From Blastocystis sp. Blastoise (lineage: Eukaryota > Sar > Bigyra > Opalinata > Blastocystidae), in NCBI GenBank assembly GCA_039096225.1, contig JBBPEB010000008.1:108833-172832 (forward strand): 64,000 bases of DNA, read 5' to 3'. The notes under the pieces are model-generated. The model did not search any database, had not been told where the DNA came from, and saw nothing but the letters and a program-made list of their open reading frames with translations. Shown one piece after another: positions 55,371 through 64,000 of the stretch. How positions within the stretch are numbered: position 1 is the first letter of the stretch; each line of letters opens with the position of its first letter. The translations under genes and the position numbers were made by a program.

Positions 55371-58300
55371 AAGATTGAGTTCTTGAGACTTTAGCTGCCT
55401 ATAAAATATAAAATATAAAATATAAAATATAAAATATAAAATATACGTTATTTTGCATTATTAGAAGCAAATTAAAAATCACTGAAATTTATAAGAAATA
55501 AATTATTTTTGTAAATTTCTAAACTAAAAATAATGAAGAATCTGGAAAATTCTAGGAAATTTCTGAACTGTATATTTGTGGAAGTACTAAAATTTAATCA
55601 ATTCAGGTTTAGTAAACATTCTTGTTTAATATTCTGTTTATGAATTAGTATTTATTATTTTTCAATTACTTTTGAAATAACCATAGAAAATACTATTAGT
55701 TCTTAACTCTATATATTTGATATATATATATGTTTTAAATAAAAATTATTATACTTTGAAGATCAAACATATTCTCTTTATTTATAAATAAAATTTATTG
55801 TTTAATGAATTTATTAATAAAGATGTAATGATATAAATATGGTTTATTCTTATAATTAATTTATTTTTATTATTAAAAGTATAATTACGAAATTCTTAAA
55901 ATTATATAAACTCTGTTTTGTTTTTAATGATACTTCTTGATATGTATATATATATGGATTGTTTATATTATTGTTTCAATTATATATTATTATTTAGGAA
56001 ATGCTGAAATAAAAAACGAAGTATGTTTCCTTTTTAATTGTCTTAATTGATCAAAAAGAAATATTATTATGATATAATAAATATAAAACTAGTATGGATT
56101 CGTCACCTATGACAACGGCTAATATATATGTTTTTTTGTTTATAATATTATTTATTTGCTGTTGTTTGTTTATCTATAATCATATTTAATATATGTATAT
56201 TTATTATATACTTATTTATAAGACAAAAGAATAATATTTAAAAAATGAAAACTTCTTTTAATATTTTATAAGAATATCATCTATATTATGACTTATTCTA
56301 TTTGAATTTGGTAGTTCTTTGACATATGACACCATTTTATTCTATGTATATAATCTAAAGATTATAAATATATAGATGAGATTCATTTAAATATCATATT
56401 TCAGGATATAGAGCATAAAATTGTCGATGAAAAATTATAGAAAATCTTGCATCAAAAATCATTTTTTTCAATCATAATTGATCCTATCAACTCATTCACA
56501 CAAATTATAACACTTTTAAAGCTATATTATATATATACATGCTATTTAGATATTTCTTAGTAAATATGTTTCTTTAGATTATACAAGTCAAAGAAAATCG
56601 TTTAAGAAATCGATAGTCTAAAAAATAATATCATAAATAAAGTCATAACCACATTCATTTATTATATTTCTAGCACTTTTAAATGCTATATATATTTATG
56701 ACACTGTTGTTATTCTATACAAAAAGAATTATTATTATTAAATAAGAATTGACGGAGCTATATGACTTTTATTAAAGAGAGGCAAAAAAAAATTAAAAAA
56801 ACTTAAATTTCTTCTTTTCATTTTTGATACCCTAGATAATGAATTTTGAAGCAAATCTGTTCGTATGCATTTAATACATGATATAGCTTAGTAATAACTA
56901 AAAATAACAAATTTAGAAGACAAAAAAAAACAACATATTGCATTTTGACCCAATGTCGACTTGTCAAGATAAATCTATTAAAGTATTATTTCTTATGTAT
57001 GGATAATGCTGTATATAAATATAAACGATATAAAGCCATTTAGCAACATTATCCTAGTTAAAAGACCCTTTTTTCAATCTTGCCAAAACTGATTCATTTT
57101 GTATGAAAATTTTATTTTTTTTATTTCAACTTTTCTCAATGATAGATTGTCGTTATATTATGTTTGACACCAAAAAATATATCTACGTTTTATAAACTTT
57201 ATATTTAGTATAATTTTATATTATTATTCTGAAAATGGAAGACACTATTACAATAACAAGAATAAAAAACTGATTGATCATGATTTTTAAATAATCAAGG
57301 CTACTGATCTCATTTTTGAACTAATATGTCTTAAATATACAAAATATGTATCTGTAGGTTATTCTTGTTCGATATTGGTGTCTTTCATATATATTTAATA
57401 TATTTTTATTGGTGAATGAGTTAAAAGAAACTTGAGTATGCGAATTATTTTTTTCTAAAAATTTCAGTTTTTTAAATCTCATTCGTAAGTACTCATTTAA
57501 GTTATATTTAAAAATTATGAATATACATATGTGTACTAGATCCTTATTACTATCTATTTGATATACATATATGTTTGAATAAGGACCTTTTTCAAAACTG
57601 ATGCAAATGCTGACTTGAATAGAAAAGTATAAGTGTGTTATTCTAAACACATATCATATGTATTTTAGTTTAATACACATTTTAGAAAGTATTTGGCACA
57701 GCATTCTCATTTCGAAATGTTAATTTTTCACTTTTAAAGAATCTAGTTGTAAGAAAATGTTCTACAGGTCAAAATATCTACAAAAAGTAAAAAAATGTGA
57801 ATATTAATATTGTTTAATAGTGACTAAAAAGAAAATAAAAGTAAATTGAAAAACAAATTATTTAAATAAAAAATAGAAAATAAAGAATTCTAAGAGATTT
57901 TAAGAATTCTAAAAGAAATGAAGAGAAAAATATTTTAAAAATTTTAGAGTCATTTCAAAAATCAAAAATTTAATTAGAAAAAACAATATTTTTAAATGAA
58001 ATATAGCTTGTTTTCAATACTTTATTATGTTATATGTAATCTTATATTTAGTAAAAGCTCGTTTAAACAGTCATAGATACCTATATAAATTTATATGAAA
58101 AGTCATTCTTATATTATTTTTCTTAATTAATTATATGACTTTTTTTGAATACAATATTTGACCTCATAATTGAGTATATAATATATGTCACATATCAAGT
58201 GTATTCAATCAAAACCTAAAAATATATTTTAATTGCTTTGAAGAATAGAAATGACTTTAAGATTTACTTGTTTTGTTATTTTAATAGAAATTAGATTTTA

Positions 58301-61300
58301 AACAAAAATATCATACTAATATATAAAAGATGATATGTGATTAAATATGAAAACTATATTTTTGATATTATTTATTATATAATCGTTGAATGAGAAGAGT
58401 TTGTTTCTTTTTCTTTCTTTCAGTTTTTATTCTTATATTTTAATTTCATTAGTTTATGTTATATTGATGATAAATACTATTGTAAGGTAATTTAAAAAAT
58501 ATATCTTTAAGTATACAATTAAGAAATAATAGGCTCATTCTTGTTAATTTAACTTTCATCAAAATTTTATATATCAAAAAATTGTTTATTATATATTTTG
58601 CTATGTCTATATACCTAAACCTTCTTTCACTTTTTTTCCTTAAATATTTTCTTATTTTCAAATATTAAACAAACAGAATTTAAACTCATTCTTAAGACAT
58701 CCAAAATTTGTAAATATATATTTCCTTAAAACATTCACAAGAGTTATTCATTGTTTTAGTTTCATTCAAATCAATATAAAATATTTCAATAATTTGCTTT
58801 TATTTTCTAATATTCTCTTATAATCAAGTATCAAGTGTTGTTTTACAAATTGACTAATAATCATCTTTTGTATTCATAGACTAAACGATATATTATATAT
58901 TATTATATCTACTGATAGTGTTTTATTCATGTATGATATTCTTAAATTATTATATATTTTAATTTTAAGATATATTCATTAAATTTAATTCTTAATCTTT
59001 TTTGTTTTGTTTTATTATTAAAGAATAAAGATATTTTATTTTATATATAACATTGAAACATTGTTAGGAAGCTAAGCAAGTAATTTTTAAATAATAGTTA
59101 CTAAAGCAAAGACACTTAAACAACACATTTGTTTTATAAAAAAAAATATAAAGTTATTTATTTTATATACTCACACCTTATTCCAATATACATATTATTA
59201 TAACATACTAATATACTATAATGAATGATATATTATGTCAATAGTCTCTGATGAAATATCATCATATTTTCAATATAATGATAAACAACAATGTATATAA
59301 ACAATATTTTTTTTTTGAAATTTCTGGTAAGTATTAAAGTTAATTATATGTAGCTATTATAGAATTAAAAGATATATATATCAACAAATAAAGTCATTAA
59401 TATAGTATTAGAAAGGATTTTTTTGATGAAATTTTTTTTAGTTTTGAAAATTTTTGGCTTTTTGAAATGACTTTTAATTTTATTTTTGAAATATAAAATA
59501 AATTAGTCTTAAAAAAGAAATTCTTTTTAAGAAAATATTTTTGTAAATTATTTTTTTTGACTTTGAGCGTCATGAATTGATTTTTTAAATATGTGCTACA
59601 ATAAATATAATTTTTATAAATTTTATTAATAATGATGATTAATAAATTATTAATTAAAAATGGTTATTTTTTATATACTGATAACCAAACACCTATTTTT
59701 CTTATTATTTTTATTACATAGAGAGATATAGATGAATATTTTAATATTCAATAAATATATATATATATATATTATTATAGAATAGATTCTTATCATTTTG
59801 AAATATTTATGTATATATAAGATATAAAACATAATTATTCTTTGTGTCCTATAAATATATTTTTTATTAAAATGTTCTAGTGTTATATATTTCAATAAAT
59901 ATTTATATTAAATTATAATACATAAAATCTATATATGTGTTAATATAAAATCACAATAGATCCAAATACTATGTTTTTATTTATTATATAATGATAATAT
60001 ATATATATATATATATATATTGTTTTATAAAATATATGTTTTAATTATATTATATATATATTTTTATTAAATGAATTTATAATTTATATTTGTATTATAT
60101 GGTTTTTAATTGTAATCATATTTATTATAGATTGAATTATTTTATCAATATTTAAGTATTATTGAATGAAAGATAAAAATTATTTTTTAATTATATTATA
60201 TATATATATATATAAATTCATTTATTTATTTATATAATAAGCTAACTCTTTTTTTAAATGATATTTATATTTATTTATAATCTATTTTTATAAATTATTT
60301 ATTTATTAGATATTCTATTAATAATATGAAATACGAAATATATTTAATAATAATATATTACTCTTTGAATGAGACTTTTGTATTTATTAAAATTAATTGA
60401 ATTTTTTTTTATATCTTTAATGCGATTTAATTATATAATTATGTGTTATTGATAAAAATGTTTTTATTATAATTAAGTGAAGTTAATAAAAAAGAAGTAT
60501 ATTTCAATTTTAGAAAATATTAGATAATTTGATTCTATAAATTAGATATATAATATATTAATAAAAGTAATTTTATTTTTTGAATATATATATTAAAAAT
60601 AATAAATTCTAAATAAATTTCTGATTATATTTTATATAATAATAGTTAGTTTACATTTAATATAATGAATTTATATAACTATCATTATTTAATAATAAAT
60701 AGTGTTATTTGTTAACGTAAAAAAAGATTATAAACAAGTATTTATTAATTAATGAATATTTATTGTATAATAGATATTTTATTTCTTTTAATGAAAATAA
60801 ATATTAATTTATGAATGATATATTTTAATTATCAAAAGTAGTAATGAGAATGATTATAAATGAGAGTTTATATTGAATAGTAATTATAAAATTATATTTA
60901 AATACTTGAATAATATATAAAGATAAATATTATATATGAATTAATCAAAAAATTAATATTTAGTATTTGAATTGATCAATGTTATAAATATTCATATATA
61001 GTTAGTACTATTTTATATATAAATATATAATAGCTAATTATGATAATTATATATATATATATAAATTCATTATATATGTAAATATATATTTGAATAATAG
61101 AAAAAATAGGATAGAAATTATTTAGTTTATTGTATATTTAAATAATTATAAATATCCATATAATAAAATATTATTTTTTTTTCTAGATATATAAATGAAT
61201 ATAATATATATATTTATATATAGAGAAGTAATAAAATAATAATTATTTGACTTTATTTCTGGTTGTATGAAATATAGAATTCATAATGAGTAATAGAATT

Positions 61301-61830
61301 AGTAATGAATGTTTTATAAAATTTTTTATGCTATGCATTATAATTATGTCAATTATTGCTGATATGATAGAATAATAATGAATATAAGTATATATAGGTA
61401 TATATATAAATATATTATAAAAAGTAATTTAAAAACACAAAAATCTTTTAGTAACATATAATACTTTTTGAAAAATAGATTTATTTGATAGTTTGATATG
61501 AATAGAAATAAATATTAGAATAAGTCATATGACTATTAATTGATAATATAGAATTTTTAATTAATTTAAATAATTTGTATAATATTGACAATTAATCGCG
61601 ATTATTTTATATTAATAAGATAATTATTACTTTAAGGTATTTTTATAGTCACATTTTAGCTACAGTCACATAATTTTATATATATAAAATTTCTATAGCA
61701 ATAAATGGACACTAAAGACGACCTAAGAGTATATGATGTTATATAAGTGTTAATAAAAAGTCTATATATATAATAACACTTTTTAGAGATAATTAGTCAT
61801 TTGATATTATTCAAGTGATATTCTACATAT
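52081..61830. other. gene-poor AT-rich DNA
   Basis: Nearly 10 kb in which I find no supportable gene. Open frames of 62-109 codons (for example 57321-57650 minus, 58449-58661 minus, 59671-59895 minus) lack domains and lie in simple AT-rich sequence. Local features: (TA)n at about 55279-55366, a short ATAAA-type pentamer run at about 55399-55445, and increasing AT content with (TA)n tracts toward 61 kb. Confidence 0.55.
55279..55366. repeat. (TA)n microsatellite
   Basis: About 43 TA units, followed after 30 bp by six tandem AAATAT/AAAAT-type pentamers. Confidence 0.93.
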
Positions 61831-62530
61831 TTTTATGAAAAATCATGATTATTATAGAAAGTGATTAATTCTAATAGATAATAACAGATTTATGATTATT
61901 TATGACAAATAGAGTATAATTAAATATATTCCCGTGATTATTTATGAAAATTGATTATTTTTATAGATAATGATGGATTTATGATTATTTATGATTTATA
62001 GAGTGATATTTGATAAATTCCCATGATTATTTGTGAAAATGGATTATTTTTATAGACAATGATAAATTTATGATAATTTATGACTTATAGAGTGATATTT
62101 GATAAATTCCCATGATTATTTTATAAAAGGTATAGTTTTAAACACAATGATAGATTTATGATTATTTATGTGTTCGAGAGTGATATTTGATAAATTCCCG
62201 TGATTATTTTTGAAATTGAGATATTCTAACAGAAAATGAGAGACTTATGATCATATACGAAAAAGTAAGTATAGTCTGACATACCTAAGGGATATTTTTG
62301 AAAATTAAGGGTTTTATAGATAACAATAGACTTATATACATATATGACAAATAAGTGTAACTATATATATTTTTGCCATTTTTTATGAATGTTGAGTATG
62401 TCATACATAAAAATAGATTTATGATTATTTATGACTTATAGAGTGTTATTTGATAAATTCCCATGATTATTTTTGTAAATTGATTATTCTCATAAAAAAT
62501 GATAGATTTATGATTATTTATAAGTTGTAG
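61830..62530. repeat. subtelomeric tandem repeat, about 88 bp unit
   Basis: ATTCCC(A/G)TGATTATTT recurs near 61928, 62017, 62106, 62194 and 62457, each within a longer shared context (GTGATATTTGATAAATTCCC, TTTATGATTATTTATGAC). The copies are diverged, with an irregular stretch around 62270-62400. It directly abuts the telomere, as subtelomeric satellites do. Confidence 0.8.
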
Positions 62531-63671
62531 AGTTAGGGTTAGGGTTAGGGTTAGGGTTAGGGTTAGGGTTAGGGTTAGGGTTAGGGTTAGGGTTAGGGTT
62601 AGGGTTAGGGTTAGGGTTAGGTTAGTAGGTTAGTAGGTTAGTAGTAGTAGTATGAGTAGATAAGAAGAAAAAATATTAGTTAGTTAGGTTAGTTAGGGTT
62701 AGTTAGTAGTTAGTTAGGTTAGGTTAGTTAGGTTAGGTTAGTTAGGTTAGGTTAGGTTAGTTAGTTAGTTAGGTTAGGTTAGGGTTAGGGTTAGGTTAGG
62801 TTAGGTTAGGGTTAGGGTTAGGGTTAGGGTTAGGGTTAGGGTTAGGGTTAGGGTTAGGGTTAGGGTTAGTTAGGGTTAGGGTTAGGGTTAGGGTTAGGGT
62901 TAGGTTAGGGTTAGGGTTAGGGTTAGGGTTAGGGTTAGGGTTAGGGTTAGGGTTAGGGTTAGGTTAGGTTAGGGTTAGGTTAGGGTTAGGGTTAGGGTTA
63001 GGGTTTAGGTTAGGGTTAGGGTTAGGGTTAGGGTTAGGGTTAGGGTTAGGGTTAGGTTAGGGTTAGGGTTAGGGTTAGGTTAGGGTTAAGGTTAGGGTTA
63101 GGTTAGGGTTAGGGTTAGGGTTAGGGTTAGGGTTAGGGTTAGGGTTAGGGTTAGGTTAGGGTTAGGGTTAGGGTTAGGGTTAGGGTTAGGGTTAGGGTTA
63201 GGGTTAGGGTTAGGGTTAGGGTTAGGGTTAGGGTTAGGGTTAGGGTTAGGGTTAGGGTTAGGGTTAGGGTTAGGGTTAGGGTTAGGGTTAGGGTTAGGGT
63301 TAGGGTTAGGGTTAGGGTTAGGGTTAGGGTTAGGGTTAGGGTTAGGGTTAGGGTTAGGGTTAGGGTTAGGGTTAGGGTTAGGGTTAGGGTTAGGGTTAGG
63401 GTTAGGGTTAGGGTTAGGGTTAGGGTTAGGGTTAGGGTTAGGGTTAGGGTTAGGGTTAGGGTTAGGGTTAGGGTTAGGGTTAGGGTTAGGGTTAGGGTTA
63501 GGGTTAGGGTTAGGGTTAGGGTTAGGGTTAGGGTTAGGGTTAGGGTTAGGGTTAGGGTTAGGGTTAGGGTTAGGGTTAGGGTTAGGGTTAGGGTTAGGGT
63601 TAGGGTTAGGGTTAGGGTTAGGGTTAGGGTTAGGGTTAGGGTTAGGGTTAGGGTTAGGGTTAGGGTTAGGG
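62531..63671 (+). repeat. telomere, (TTAGGG)n
   Basis: Begins with about 15 clean repeats, then a degenerate zone (about 62618-63110) of TTAGG, TTAGT, TTAGTAGG and mixed variants, then about 95 near-perfect TTAGGG repeats. The G-rich strand runs left to right, so the chromosome end should lie to the right at about 63671. Confidence 0.97.
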
Positions 63672-64000
63672 TCTCGCTCGCTCGCTCGGCCCTGTCCCCC
63701 CGCTCTCGGCGTCGGCTACGCGCTCGGCGCTCTCGGCGGCTACGCTCATCGCTCGGCAGCAGCTCTCGGCAGCGTGTCGGCTAAAAGGCGGCGAGAGAGG
63801 GCAGAAAGCTTGCCACCGCAAAACTTCCAAAACGCCGCCACCGCTGGGAGCAAGAAGGGGGGGGCAGGCAGAGCAGGGGGGGGGGGAAACAGAGCAGAGC
63901 AAGGGCGTGCCCTCGCTCGCTCGCTCGGCAGCGCGCTTCAGCGCTCGGCAGCGCTCAGCGCTCGGCAGCACGCGCTTCGCTCTCGCTCGTGGCAGCTCTG
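63672..64000. other. GC-rich sequence beyond the telomere (probable misjoin)
   Basis: Abrupt change from telomere to strongly GC-rich DNA with repeated GCTCG and CTCGGCAGC motifs and a G-run. A 101-codon minus-strand frame (63666-63971) is Ala/Ser/Arg/Pro-rich and is what any GC-rich DNA would give. Telomere orientation says the chromosome should have ended, so this is most simply an assembly chimera or contaminant; insertion of a telomere-specific element is the alternative. Confidence 0.7.

Noticed and set aside
57321-57650. 109-codon minus-strand frame
   Set aside because: No domain, no flanking exons, composition like surrounding non-coding DNA.
63666-63971. 101-codon GC-rich minus-strand frame
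   Set aside because: GC-rich sequence rarely has stops; the product is low-complexity and the segment probably does not belong to this chromosome.

Overview
The window is very AT-rich, intron-rich nuclear DNA from a eukaryote whose telomere repeat is TTAGGG. Coding exons are short and their GT-AG introns mostly run 40-70 nt (typically GTATAT...TATAG). Proteins are Asn/Ser-rich. Lineage cannot be fixed from sequence alone; an AT-rich fungus, protist or reduced animal would all fit. Nearly all of the recognisable genes belong to mobile elements, so this is a gene-poor subtelomeric arm.

Layout. 1-6440: a one-sided pyrimidine tract without genes. 7184-16880 (minus): a Mutator-like (MULE) transposase gene whose N-terminal exons are separated from the body by a 7.07-kb intron filled with a minisatellite and a Helitron-like insert (element A, 9660-13864). 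19195-45104: my reconstruction of one giant Helitron. Its 5' TC end and its 3' hairpin plus CTAG end both abut (AAT)n, and a 2.7-kb non-autonomous relative (46563-49232) carries the same two ends. Nested in it are an 8.7-kb hAT transposon (19511-28212, perfect 8-bp target duplication) with a 10-exon, 1397-codon transposase, and element B (34880-37851), an inverted copy of element A. The Helitron carries its Rep/helicase gene (38773-44824) and two apparent cargo genes. One of these (31061-34648) is built mostly from an 83-bp tandem repeat in which each unit is a complete 30-nt exon plus a 53-nt intron; about 40 exons join in one open frame to a 467-residue protein ending in a membrane anchor. 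The other (37908-38543) is a five-exon gene for a 145-residue protein with a hydrophobic N-terminus.

45607-51438 (minus): a decaying alanyl-tRNA synthetase gene (two in-frame stops, frame breaks, N-terminus missing) with the small Helitron in one intron. 52100-61700: AT-rich DNA in which I see no convincing gene. 61830-62530: a subtelomeric repeat of about 88 bp. 62531-63671: the telomere. 63672-64000: GC-rich sequence beyond the telomere, probably a misjoin or a telomere-inserted element.

How the pieces work together: the Helitron Rep/helicase would mobilise 19195-45104 and probably the small relative in trans; the hAT and MULE proteins serve their own elements. The mini-exon gene is the most unusual item, because a minisatellite of 83 bp (not a multiple of 3) stays in frame only if every unit is spliced.
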